From the NCBI GenBank assembly GCA_016713865.1, contig JADJOG010000004.1, positions 62,001-126,000 of the forward strand: 64,000 nt of DNA, in the 5' to 3' direction. Within the stretch, counting starts at the first letter, position 1; every line of letters begins with the position of its first letter. Below, piece by piece: positions 23,173 to 33,687 of this stretch. The notes beneath the pieces were generated by a model, which saw only the letters and a program-made list of their open reading frames with translations, ran no database searches and was not told where the DNA came from. The DNA comes from Flavobacteriales bacterium (GTDB lineage: Bacteria; Bacteroidota; Bacteroidia; Flavobacteriales_F; PHOS-HE28). The translations under genes and the position numbers were made by a program.

Positions 23173-24354
23173 ATGCGGTACACGCCACGCGCCATCACCC
23201 CGCAGCTCACGAAAGCCGCGAAGGCATTCCCTGCGGTGGTGCTCACCGGCCCGCGCAGGGCCGGCAAGACCATGCTGCTGCGCAGGGCCTTCCCCAAGGC
23301 CAGCTACCAGCTCTTGGAGGACCCCGATGTGGTGGCCCGCTTCCGCGCTGATCCGCATGCGTTCCTGGATGAGCTGCGCACCCCGGCGATCCTGGATGAG
23401 GTGCAGAACGTGCCAGAACTCTTCGCCTATGTGCGTAGCAGGATAGACCGCGCCCCGCGCCGCATGGGGCAATGGCTGCTCACCGGCTCGCAGGAGGCCC
23501 CGCTCATGCGCGGGGTCTCCGAATCCATGGCCGGTCGCGCCGCCGTGCTCCAGTTGCCCACGCTCTCATTGCGCGAATCGCCCAAGGTGCAAATGCTTTG
23601 GGGCGGCTACCCTGAAGTGCTGGCCCGGCCCGCCGACCGCAGCCTCTGGTTCGCCTCGTACCTGCAGACCTACCTGGAGCGTGATGTGCGCGCAGTAACC
23701 GCCGTGCGCGATCTGGCCACCTTCCGCCGATTCATGGCCCTGCTGGCCAGCAGGCACGGGCAGGTGCTGAACAAGACCGACCTCGCGGCACCCATGGGCG
23801 TTAGCGTGCCCACCATTGCCCAATGGCTGAGCGTGCTGGAAACCACCCAGCAAGTGCTCTTGGTGCCCCCCTATTTCGAGAACCTCGGCAAGCGCCTCAC
23901 CAAGTCGCCCAAGGTGTATTTCGCCGATAGCGGCCTTGCCTGCCACTTGCTCGGCATCACCAGCGCTCAGGAGCTTGCCCGCTCCCCGTTCGCGGGCGTG
24001 GTGCTCGAAGGATTCGTTGCTGCCGAACTGGTCAAAAGCCAGCTCAATGCAGGCCAGCGCCGCGCCTTGTACCACTTCCGCGATGAGCAAGGCCTGGAGG
24101 TGGACTTCATCCTGCCTGGCTCCTCTGGATCAATACACCTCATTGAATGCAAGGCCAGCCGCACACCCCTGCCGCAAATGACCAATGCCTTGCGCAGGCT
24201 CGCGGGCGCATACCGCGAGCAGCACCCGAAGGCACGCATTCAACTCACCCTGCTGCACCAGGGCGTGGGCGCCATGCAGGCCATAGCCCCGGGCGTACGC
24301 GCGGCGGAAACGCGCGCTTTCTTTGCAGCGCCAATGGCCGCCCCCAAGGAGTGA
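23173..24354 (+). CDS. AAA family ATPase with C-terminal DUF4143
   Basis: 393 residues from MRYTPRAITPQLTKAAKAFP. Walker A GPRRAGKTMLLRR (about 30), Walker B AILDEVQNVPEL, sensor-like WLLTGSQEAPLM, then a winged-helix/DUF4143 part (YLQTYLERDVRAV ... VYFADSGLACHLLGI ... GLEVDFILPG ... LIECKAS). The last motif (D..H.IE-C-K) resembles a PD-(D/E)XK nuclease fold seen in this family. Such ATPases are very common in Bacteroidota, often present as many scattered copies, and their role is unsettled. The linker between the LSLRE and GGYPE motifs is shorter than usual. It stands alone between the two giant T9SS genes and behind a palindrome, which suggests insertion of a mobile single-gene cassette. 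Confidence 0.88.
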   Translation: MRYTPRAITPQLTKAAKAFPAVVLTGPRRAGKTMLLRRAFPKASYQLLEDPDVVARFRADPHAFLDELRTPAILDEVQNVPELFAYVRSRIDRAPRRMGQWLLTGSQEAPLMRGVSESMAGRAAVLQLPTLSLRESPKVQMLWGGYPEVLARPADRSLWFASYLQTYLERDVRAVTAVRDLATFRRFMALLASRHGQVLNKTDLAAPMGVSVPTIAQWLSVLETTQQVLLVPPYFENLGKRLTKSPKVYFADSGLACHLLGITSAQELARSPFAGVVLEGFVAAELVKSQLNAGQRRALYHFRDEQGLEVDFILPGSSGSIHLIECKASRTPLPQMTNALRRLAGAYREQHPKARIQLTLLHQGVGAMQAIAPGVRAAETRAFFAAPMAAPKE

Positions 24355-24770
24355 GCCTTTAGCTGGCCATAGCTGCGCGGTCGCTCTTTTCGGCTCCGTT
24401 CTTACTCAATGGAGATGAATGGACGCGCATGTCGCGCGCCATGCGCGTCCATTCATCTCCATTGTTGTCCATTGGGCCAGTTGCTCAGTCTGTTCGCCTC
24501 TGCTTTGAGCCCCTACCAAACAACAACTTTTCCACAAACAGGCCGCTTACCCCGACGAATTGCCGCAAACACTTGGATGGGAGATATGCACCTCCTACAT
24601 TTCCCACCCTTTACTACAACCTGAACCGTGCAGCGCCCCTCCGGGGCAATCAAACAAAGCGTTTTCACGACCCCTCTCGCAAGTACCTGAACAGGCCTAA
24701 GGGCCTTACCCTCGTTCGCGGCACGGACGTCGCACCAATTCACGGAACTCCTAACCCAAAACCCTTACTC
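24355..24770. other. Intergenic region between DUF4143 ATPase and giant T9SS gene B
   Basis: No gene seen. It contains the long perfect inverted repeat described separately, a period-10 TCCATT repeat on its right arm and flank (about 24449-24478), an A/C-rich stretch (CAAACAACAACTTTTCC), and the A/C leader CCTAACCCAAAACCC ending just before the ATG of gene B. Confidence 0.5.
24407..24464. repeat. Perfect inverted repeat, 25-bp arms, 8-base loop
   Basis: Left arm 24407-24431 and right arm 24440-24464 are exact reverse complements; they begin CAATGGAGATGAATGG and the loop is TCGCGCGC. It starts 52 bases after the ATPase stop. There is no T run on either side, so it is a poor classical terminator. 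It could be a MITE-like element, a protein-binding site or an mRNA-stabilising hairpin. Confidence 0.85.
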
Positions 24771-27700
24771 ATGAATTGTCGAACTACTTCGACGCGCACC
24801 GGGCGATTCTCGCGCTGGTGCAAAGCAGGCCTGTTGGGCGGCGCGATGGCGTTGCTGAGCGTGTCGGCATATGCGCAGATGACTGTGCCTTATGTATTCA
24901 CGCAATCTTCCGGATCGTACACACCAATCACCGGAGGTACTGTGCTCTCTTCCGGCGCATTCGATGATGTGCTTCATCTTGTGGACATAAGCACGACGCC
25001 ATTCAGATTCAACGGTACCACTTTCACGAGCATGCGTGTTACCGAAAATGGAAGCATCCAATTCGGGACAGCCGGATCAGGCAGTACATACACACCGCTG
25101 AGCACAGCCATCACGGGAACTACTGCAGTGATTGCACCTTTCGGCCGTGATATGGAAAGCGACGATAACGCTGGCACAACCAATGAGTTGCGTTGGCAAG
25201 TAGTCGGTTCTGGAGATCGTTGTGCAATGGCAAGGGGTTAAGCGTTGGACATCTGGCTCGAATCAGGAGACCATTGAATTCCAGGCCCGTCTCCAACATT
25301 CCACAGCTCCGAATCATGGCACAATCACATTCGTTTATGGTGCTTCCTCTAACGTTCAAACGAGCACGACTTCCCCGCAGGTTGGTCTTCGTGGAGCCAG
25401 TGTGACCAACGCACCTGCGAACTATTTCAATCGCGAGGTGACCACGCTTACCACATGGGCAACAAGTACCGCCGGCACCGCTATTAGTGCAACTTGCCGC
25501 TATAGCAACACCGCGCCAGCAACCTTCCCTGCTGCCGGGCAGACCTACGTGTATGCGCCATGCGAAAGTTCTGTGAGCGCAAGCGCTACCCCACCCGGCC
25601 CTTTCTGCGGTGCAGCAAGCACTACATTAACAGCAACAGGCCCTGGCACCATCACATGGGCACCAGCGACCGGGCTTAGTGGTACCACCGGAAGCTCCGT
25701 GACCTGCACAGCGACCTCCACCACCACCTACACCGTGACCGCTACGGATGGTGGATGCGTTTACACCAATACGGTCACCGTGACGGTGAATCCGGCTCCT
25801 GAGATCAGCGCCACCACGGCAACGCCCAACCCGATCTGCTTCAACGGCGATTCAGACCTGAACGTGGCGGCCACCGGTGAGGCTGCTCCATTCGCAGGTG
25901 CTTACTGTGCCTCTACCCATACAAGCGGTAGCTGTGGCTTCAGCGAGGGCGATAAAATCACCTTGGTGGTTCTTGGCACCTTGAGCAATCCTTCGGGATG
26001 CGTGGCGAATCCCGGCTACGCCGACTTCACCTCGGTACCAGCCCCCACAATCAACACCTCGTCCAACCCGCACACCGTTTCCATTTCCATGGGGCCAGAT
26101 GGGAACCAATTCGCAGCGGCTTGGATCGACTACAACCACGACGGCGACTTTGTTGACACGGACGAATTCCTTGGAGCTTCTGGCAACGTAGGTAGCAATG
26201 GCACGGCGAACATCGTGTTCTCGATTCCTCCTGGTGCACTGAACGGAATCACACGCATGCGTGTGATCGGCGGCAATGACGCAGCCATCCTGAGCACGCA
26301 ATCCTGCGGTGCTTCTAGCAGCACCTTCGGTGATACAGAGGACTACAATGTTCGCATCGCTGGAGCTTCCAGCGTGCCTTTGACGTACTTGTGGACACCA
26401 AACACCTTCCTCGATTTCGACAATATCGCGAACCCTGAGGCAACGAACGTGAACGTGGCCAGCATCGGATACTCGGTACTTGTTACGCACCCCAACGGCT
26501 GCACAGCCACCGGCAACGTGACACTGAATACCTCTGCCCCGATCTCCAGCGCGAGCATCACGGGCAACTTGGCCTATTGCGTTGGCGGTTTCACCACCCT
26601 TACTGCTGTACCCGATGATGGCGGTGGCCCATTCACCTACCTCTGGAGCCCCGGAGGCGAAGTGACGGCCTCGATCGATGCGAGCAGCATTGGCAACTAC
26701 AGCTGCCAAGTGACGGACAACTGCGGCGGATCCGTGAACACCGGTGATGTGAGTGTTACAGAGAATCCCCTGCCAACCGTTACCTGCCCGGCTGACTTCG
26801 ACGTATGCCTCGATGAGGCGCCTATCGCGCTTACTGGAGGCAATCCCACGCCCGGCACCTACAGTGGCCCCGGCGTTAGCGGCGGCAATTTCGACCCCAG
26901 CGCGGCTGGCTTGGGCACCCATACCATCACCTACTCGCACACCGATGGCAATGGCTGCACCAACACCTGCACCTTCGAGATCACGGTGAACCCGACCCCG
27001 ATTTGGTACGCCGACAACGATGGTGATACCTATGGATCCGGCACCCCGCCTGCAACGTTGATCAATGAGAACTTCACGAGCTTGGCTGGTGCACTTGGCA
27101 GCGGTTGGGCACAGCAGAACCTGAGCACCACCATTGGCACTCCGCCCACTTGGTTCCAAGGAAACGATGTGACGTTCCCGGCCAATTCTGCTCCCGCAAC
27201 TGGTTACGCTGCCGCCAACTTCAACAACACCACCGGCACCAATACCATCAGCAACTGGCTGTTCACCCCTCAGGTGCTGTTGCAGAACGGAGCGCAGTTC
27301 TCGTTCTACACGCGTGAGGTAACCGGGAACATTTTCCCGGATCGCCTGCAAGTGCGCATGAGCACGAACGGCGCAAGCGTGAATGCGGGTGCGAACGCCA
27401 CTTCTGTTGGAGATTTCACCACCTTGTTGTTGGACATTAATCCAACGCTGGTCACAGGTGTGTATCCGCAGACCTGGACGCAATTCACCATCACGGTTTC
27501 GGGATTGGGATCGCCCGTGAATGGCCGCTTCGCCTTCCGCTACTTCGTAACGAATGGCGGCCCCTCCGGTGCGAACTCCAACTACATCGGCATTGACGAT
27601 GTGCAGTATGTTCTCCCCGCCTCGGGCATTCTGGAGGCTTGCACGCAGCCCATGGGTTATGTTGCGAACAACAGCGATTGCAACGACAGCGATGCGAACC

Positions 27701-29154
27701 TCACCATCACCGGCAATGCCTGCGATGATGGCAACGCCAATACGGTGCTTGATGTGGTAACAGGCAGCTGCACTTGCGCCGGCACGCCCTGCACCACTGA
27801 CATCGACATCGTTTACCAGGCTGATGGCACTGACGACCTCTTCTGGGAACTGCGCCAGCAAGGCAGCAACATCCTGGTTCAGAACGGTGGCGGCTCCTTG
27901 GTGGGCACCGGCACGCAGGGCACCTGCCTGCCCGATGGCGACTTCTACCTGGTGGTAACCGATGATGGCGGCGACGGCATCGTTGGCGGCGGCTACATCC
28001 TGAAGATCAACAGCGCCCAGCGCCTGATTGACAACCGCTACGATGAGTTCGGCCGCGGTGGCTTCACAAGCGGCGCTACCAGCCAGATCGCTGGTGGCGA
28101 AGGCTTCACCCTGCCCATCGGCACCGACCGCTTGATCACGGCCAGCTGCGACCGCCACGATTGGCGCACCACCTGCACGCCTGAGTACGTGGTGGCCAAT
28201 GGCAATGCGCTGGTAACCGCACAATACGGCGTTACCAACAACACCAGCGGCTACCAGATGTGGTGGTACAACCCCAATGGCGGCTACAGCTTCAAGCGCA
28301 TCCAGTACCACAGCACAACCAATGGCCTGCCCGCAAGCGCGACCCGCGCCGCGCACTTCCGCATCAATGCATGGAGCGGCAACCAGCTGGTTGATGGCAC
28401 CTTCTACAACGTGAAGGTGCGCGGCATCGTGAACACCGCGTTCCAGCCTTGGGGCGCAGCCTGCCGCTTCATGATCAACAACGCCGAAGCCAACTGCCCG
28501 CGCACGAAGCTCAATACGGGCACGAGCGCGCAGTTCCTGAGCTGCAACCAGACCAAGGCGATCGCGGGCAACGTGTACGTGTACGCCAACCCGGTGCGTC
28601 GCCTGCAGCCCGGCTGCGCTTCGTACCTGAACGCGAACCGCTATCAGTTCCGTTTCCGGATCGTGAGCGAGAGCTTCGAGCTGATCAAGACCAGCGCCAC
28701 CGGCCAATACCTGGTGAACACCATTGGCTTGAGCTGCGGCAAGACCTACGAGGTGGATGTGCGCGCGAGCTTCGATAACGGCGCTACCTGGTGCCACACC
28801 GGCAGCCTCTGGGGCGATATGTGCCTGTTGACCACCCCGAACTGCGTGCAGGGCGGCGGCAACCAGAACATGGCCCAGGAAGGCGGCGCGAGCGAGCTTC
28901 GCATGTACCCGAACCCGAACCGTGGCGATCAGCTCTTCGTGAACCTCACGGGAATCGATGCATCGGTTGAAACGGTGAGCGTCGACATCTACGATGCCTT
29001 CGGCAAGCGCGTGAGCGCCCGCACGATCGCAACCCAGGATGGCTTCGTGAACACGATCATGCAGCTCAATGGCGAACTCGCCGCTGGCCTCTACACGGTG
29101 AGCATCACCGCTGGCGAGCAGCAGTTCAACGAGCGACTCGTGGTGCAGCCCTAA
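24771..29154 (+). CDS. Giant modular T9SS-exported protein B (one frame break)
   Basis: About 1460 residues from MNCRTTSTRTGRFSRWCKAG; signal peptide ends SVSAYAQ. An N-terminal beta domain (FDDVLHLVDISTTPFRFNG), Ig-like repeats, a GEVED domain at about 440-535 (AWIDYNHDGDFVDTDEF, GDTEDYNVRI), further PKD/Ig-like repeats, then a MopE-type repeat (WYADNDGDTYG ... CTQPMGYVANNSDCNDSDANL) interrupted by a choice-of-anchor-J-like domain, the Cys-rich module shared with protein A (about 1120-1355), and a T9SS type A sorting domain (MYPNPNRGDQLFVN ... LAAGLYTVSITAG). The frame changes once: one extra G at 25212-25213, joining VVGS to EIVVQWQGVKRW. Surface-exposed or released; function unknown, likely adhesion or binding. 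Confidence 0.88.
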
Positions 29155-29175
29155 GGGACACCCCTTCTGAATGCG

Positions 29176-29209
29176 AAGGCCCCGCGCGAAAGCGCGGGGC
29201 CTTTGTCTT
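29176..29209 (+). terminator. Terminator after giant T9SS gene B
   Basis: Perfect 12-bp stem (AAGGCCCCGCGC / GCGCGGGGCCTT) closed by a GAAA tetraloop, followed by TTGTCTTT. Confidence 0.92.
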
Positions 29210-29422
29210 TCAGGCATGCATCCGGCTCGTTCAAACCCAACACGAAGCTGAACCCAGGAAAGCGCGCCTCTTGACCCAATGGCGCGGATGCAATCGCGCA
29301 TCGTCGAAACAGCCGGGTTCCTCCTTCTGCCCGCAATCAATTGCTGCACCTACGCATCGCGCTCCGGGCAGGCGTGCACGCACAGACCGGGAAACTCACT
29401 TCCTGGCTCCAGCGCAAGGGCC

Positions 29423-30573
29423 CTAGCGCGCCTTGAAATCCGGATAGAGCAGGTACTTGCTCCTGACGCGCAGGAAAGTCTCGATGCCGGGCTGCCAGGC
29501 GGCACGGATAACCTCTTCCGTTTCGCCACGCGCGATCCGCTCACGCAGGTCCTTGCCGCCCGCGAGCTTGTCGAAGAAGGAGTTGAAATAGCCCGCCTTG
29601 TTCGGCGCCTCCTGATAGAGCCCCATGAGCCATTGCAGGTTGATGCGCCGATCCATCCGGCTCTGGAAGGCGCCATAGTCGCGCAGATCGAGACCCGTGC
29701 AGGCGCGCCCTAGATGCGGGGGCTCCTGGGCGCCGGGCATGCTCTTCGGCGTGAAGGCGAAAGCGCCCACTGGATTCCCAGGGTATCCGATGCACTGGAA
29801 CGGTTGATCGGTGCCGCGGCCCACGCTCACGATCGTGCCCTCGAACAGGCCGAGCGATGGATACAGATACACCGCGCTCATGTTCGGCAGGTTGGGCGAG
29901 GGACGCACCGGCAGGCTATAGAACTGACCATGCTCGTAGCCTGCGCATTCAACCACGGTAAGGTCACAGCGCCGCGCTCCCTTGAGCCAGCCTTCGCCAT
30001 TGATCATGCGCGCGTACTCGCCGATGGTCATGCCATGCACGAGTGGCACCGGATGCATGCCCACGAACGAGCGGAAGGCGGTGTCGAGCACCGGGCCATC
30101 AACATAGAAACCGTTGGGGTTGGGCCGATCGAGCACCACCACCTTCTTCTGCTGCTCGGCAGCGGCTTCCATCACGTAGTGCAGGGTGCTGATATAGGTG
30201 TAGAAGCGCACGCCGACATCCTGTATGTCGAAGACCAGCACATCCACATCGGCAAGTTGCGCGGCGCTGGGCTTCTTGCTCTTGCCATAGAGCGAGACAA
30301 TGGGCAATCCGGTGCGTGCATCCTTCTGATCCTTCACGTGAGCGCCCGCGTCGGCATCGCCTCGGAAACCATGCTCCGGCGCGAAAACTCTTGAACGTCA
30401 GCCTTGTGCGCCACGAGCGAATCAACCAGGTGCGAGTTCCCGATGCGCGCCGAGTGATTGGTGACCACCGCCACTCGTTGCCCACTAAGCAGCGGCACGT
30501 ACTTGTCGGTGCGCGCCGCGCCAACGGTCACTTCCGGGTTCGCCCTTGGCGACTCCGTGCCGCTGCTGAGCAT
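29423..30573 (-). CDS. DUF1343 protein, NamZ-type exo-beta-N-acetylmuramidase (frame broken)
   Basis: The main part (DVLVFDIQDVGVRFYTYISTLHYVMEAA, VLDRPNPNGFYVDGPVLD, VPLVHGMTIGEYARMINGE, LPNMSAVYLYPSLGLFEGT, SVGRGTDQPFQCIGYP) is DUF1343; characterised NamZ releases terminal MurNAc from peptidoglycan fragments for muramic acid recycling. One base is missing near 30388 (CAAGAG for CAAAGAG): upstream the frame reads LLSGQRVAVVTNHSARIG, and joining restores the family hallmark FAPEHGFRGDADAGAH. The N-terminus is not resolved: I give the first ATG in the N-terminal frame, but a hydrophobic stretch in another frame at about 30574-30640 (LALVGLVLLPWALGEC) is probably the real signal peptide, implying another indel. 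It lies head to head with the FtsX-like gene. Confidence 0.85.
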
Positions 30574-30655
30574 TCGCCGAGCGCCCAGGGCAACAGCACC
30601 AGACCAACGAGCGCCAAAGGCCAGGGCTATCTTGCCCCGCCACCCACCAGCATCC

Positions 30656-32226
30656 GTGAGTTTCGCGCATTTCATCGCCCAGCGCATCGTGAAGGGCGAA
30701 ACGGCCGGATCCGAGGCCTCTCGCGGCCGATCGTGCTCATCGCCATCGCGGGCATCGTTGTAGGCATGGCGGTCATGATCCTCACGGTGGGCATCACGCG
30801 CGGATTCCAGCGCGAGGTGCGGGCGAAAGTAACCGGGGCCGCCGCGCACCTGCAGATCACGGCCATCGGCCAAACCGACCCGAAAGAGACGCTGCGCATT
30901 CCCATTGATCAATCGTTCTATCCGTGGCTCGATACCGTGCCGGGCATCGCGCATATCCAAGCGTATGCCACCCGGCCTGGAATCATCGAGACAGAGAGCG
31001 ACATCGAAGGGGTTGTCCTCAAGGGCATCGGCAAGGATTACGATACGCGCTTCCTGAGCAAGCACTTGCTCGCCGGCAACCTTCCTGCAATCGGTGATAG
31101 CACAAGGCCAATCGACCTCCTGCTTTCTAAGTATCAGGCAGACCGGCTTCGGATCAGCGCCAACGACACCATCACCACATACTTGGTGCGCGGCCGCGAC
31201 GATATCCGTCCGCGAAAATTCCGTGCATGCGGCGTGTACCAGACCGGCTTGGAGCAGATCGATCACAATCTGGTCTTCGTTGACATCGACCACTTGCAGC
31301 GTTTCGCGCAATGGGGCTTGAAGGCGGAACTGCTCGTGCGCGACACGCTCGTTGGTCGCGCCAAAATGATGTTGGTGGAAGCGCTTGCCTTCGGCGGCGA
31401 CCGCATCTACTCCTACGACTGGCCGGGTAGCGGCTTACGAGGCAAAGGCCCGCACCTCATCGACGTATCGCGCTTGGGTCTGGTTGATGGCAGGCTCACT
31501 GTGGTGGTGAGCGATGCTGACCGCACGCTACCCGACACAGCATGGGTGCGCGTGAAGCCGCACGACCTTCAACTGATCACCGACTCATGGGGCACCAACT
31601 ACCCGACCTTCACGGGGTATGACCTCGAGCGCGGCGGCAGCGGTGGCACCTACAACAGATACTGCGGCGGCTTCGAGGTGCTTTTGGATCGCTTTGAGGA
31701 TGTGCAGCACTTCGACGATCTCGTGTACACGAAGTACCTGCCCACGCAGCTACGATCGCTCAGCGTGCGCGACCGCTTCCCTGAGATATTCGCGTGGCTG
31801 GAACTGCTGGACAAGAACGTGGTGGTGATCATCGTGCTCATGATCATCGTGGCCATCATCAACATGACCAGCGCGCTGCTCATCATCATATTGGAACGCA
31901 CCACCATGATCGGCACGTTGAAAGCACTGGGCGCTAGTAACGGCATGGTGCGCCGCATCTTCCTGGTGAACGCCTCCTACATCCTGATCCGTGGCATCTT
32001 GATCGGCGATGTGCTCGGCATCGCGCTCGCCTTCATTCAGCAGCGTTTCGGCATCGTGAAGCTGCCCGTAGAGACCTACTACATGGACCGCGTGGTGGTT
32101 GACATCGACCCCTTGGCCATTCTTGCGCTGAACCTCGGAACATTGAGCGTTTGCATGCTCGCGCTCATCCTGCCCAGCATGCTGGTTACGCGCATCGCGC
32201 CGGCGAAGGCGATCCGGTTCGCGTGA
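30656..32226 (+). CDS. FtsX/LolC-like ABC transporter permease (frame broken once)
   Basis: About 523 residues. The start is GTG (VSFAHFIAQRIVKGETAGS), typical of the N-terminal amphipathic helix of this family; one missing base near 30712 shifts the frame, and it continues LSRPIVLIAIAGIVVGMAVMILTVGITRGFQ (first membrane helix). A large periplasmic domain follows, then three membrane helices with the FtsX motif (IINMTSALLIIILERTTMIGTLKALGASNGMVRRIFL) and the end LVTRIAPAKAIRFA. Family members work with an ABC ATPase in lipoprotein release or mechanotransmission; no ATPase gene is adjacent. Followed after 57 bases by cystathionine beta-synthase. Confidence 0.88.
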
Positions 32227-32283
32227 CCCCGTAGCCCGAATGGCCCGGTTGCCGTCGCCGCCACGCGCTCAGCGGACCATCAC

Positions 32284-33639
32284 ATGAAGATTCACGACAA
32301 CATCCTCAGCACCATCGGCAACACGCCGCTGGTGAAGCTCAACCGCATAACCAAGGACGTGCCCGGCACCGTGCTCGCCAAGGTGGAGACCTTCAATCCC
32401 GGCAACAGCATCAAGGACCGCATGGCGCTGAAGATGGTGGAGGATGCCGAGAAGGCCGGCTTGCTGAAGCCCGGCGGCACCATCATCGAAGGCACCAGCG
32501 GCAATACGGGCATGGGCCTGGCCATCGCGGCCATCATCAAGGGCTACAAGTGCATCTTCACCACCACCGACAAGCAGAGCAAGGAGAAGGTGGATGCGTT
32601 GCGCGCGTTCGGCGCGGAGGTGATCGTATGCCCCACCAATGTGGATCCGGAAGATCCCCGCTCCTACTACAGCGTGAGCAGCCGCTTGGTGAATGAAACG
32701 CCGAATAGTTGGAAGGCCAATCAGTACGACAACCCGAGCAACGCACAGGCGCACTACGAGACCACCGGCCCCGAGATCTGGGAACAGACCGATGGCAAGA
32801 TCACGCACCTCGTTGTAGGCGTGGGCACCGGCGGAACCATCTGCGGCACTGGCCGCTACTTGAAGGAGAAGAACCCGAACATCAAGATCTGGGGCATCGA
32901 CACCTACGGCTCGGTGTTCAAGAAGCTGAAGGAAACGGGCATCTTCGACAAGAACGAGATCTACCCCTACATCACCGAAGGCATCGGCGAGGATTTCGTG
33001 CCGCAGAACGTGGACATGGATCTCATCGACCTGTTCGAGAAGGTCACCGATCGCGATGCGGCCATCTACACTCGGAAGATCGTGAAGGACGAAGGCATCT
33101 TCGTGGGGAACAGCGCCGGCGCGGCCATGGCAGGCCTGATACAACTGAAGGACAAGCTGAAGCCCACCGATGTGGTGGTGGTCATCTTCCACGACCACGG
33201 CACGCGCTACCTGGGCAAGATGTTCAACGACGATTGGATGCGCGAGCGTGGCTTCCTGGTTGAAGAGAAACCGACCGCTGGCGATCTGCTGAAGGGCAAG
33301 GACCTCGCGCTGGTGAGCGTGGAGGCCGAAGAGCCCGTGCTGAACGCGATTGATCGCATGCGCAAGCACAACATCGATCAGTTGCCGGTGATGGAGAATG
33401 GCAAGCCTGTGGGCACCATCACCGATGCGCGCCTGTTCGATGCGATCCTGGAAGATGCCGAAGTGCGCACGCAGAAGGTCCGCGTGGTCATGGGGCCAGC
33501 ACTGCCCGTGATTGAACCCGAAGCGCAATTGGAGGACATCGCCAAGCGATTGGGCAATGGCAGTCCGGCGGTGCTGGTAAAGATGAAGGAAGGGTTCGGG
33601 ATCATCACGAAGCAGGACATCATCGGGAAATTGAAATAG
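32284..33639 (+). CDS. Cystathionine beta-synthase with C-terminal CBS domains
   Basis: 451 residues. PLP-dependent fold type II enzyme that condenses serine with homocysteine (or forms cysteine, depending on the member). Visible: GNTPLVKLNRI, the PLP-lysine motif NPGNSIKDRMA, phosphate-binding EGTSGNTGMGLA and GVGTGGTICGTGRYL, and FVGNSAGAAMAG. The C-terminal 110 residues are a pair of CBS domains (VLNAIDRMRKHNIDQLPVMENGKPVGTITDARL; PAVLVKMKEGFGIITKQDIIGKL), an arrangement like eukaryotic-type CBS. No N-terminal heme-binding extension is present. Whether it acts as CBS or O-acetylserine sulfhydrylase cannot be settled from sequence. Confidence 0.92.
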   Translation: MKIHDNILSTIGNTPLVKLNRITKDVPGTVLAKVETFNPGNSIKDRMALKMVEDAEKAGLLKPGGTIIEGTSGNTGMGLAIAAIIKGYKCIFTTTDKQSKEKVDALRAFGAEVIVCPTNVDPEDPRSYYSVSSRLVNETPNSWKANQYDNPSNAQAHYETTGPEIWEQTDGKITHLVVGVGTGGTICGTGRYLKEKNPNIKIWGIDTYGSVFKKLKETGIFDKNEIYPYITEGIGEDFVPQNVDMDLIDLFEKVTDRDAAIYTRKIVKDEGIFVGNSAGAAMAGLIQLKDKLKPTDVVVVIFHDHGTRYLGKMFNDDWMRERGFLVEEKPTAGDLLKGKDLALVSVEAEEPVLNAIDRMRKHNIDQLPVMENGKPVGTITDARLFDAILEDAEVRTQKVRVVMGPALPVIEPEAQLEDIAKRLGNGSPAVLVKMKEGFGIITKQDIIGKLK

Positions 33640-33687
33640 CGCATGCCCGCACGGAAGGGCAGGAGCAGGGCAGAGTTCACGGAGCAT

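Noticed and set aside
25852..29349. A 1165-codon open frame antisense to giant T9SS gene B
   Set aside because: Same effect; repetitive Ala/Val/Gly/His composition, no start signal or domain, and the plus-strand protein is well supported.
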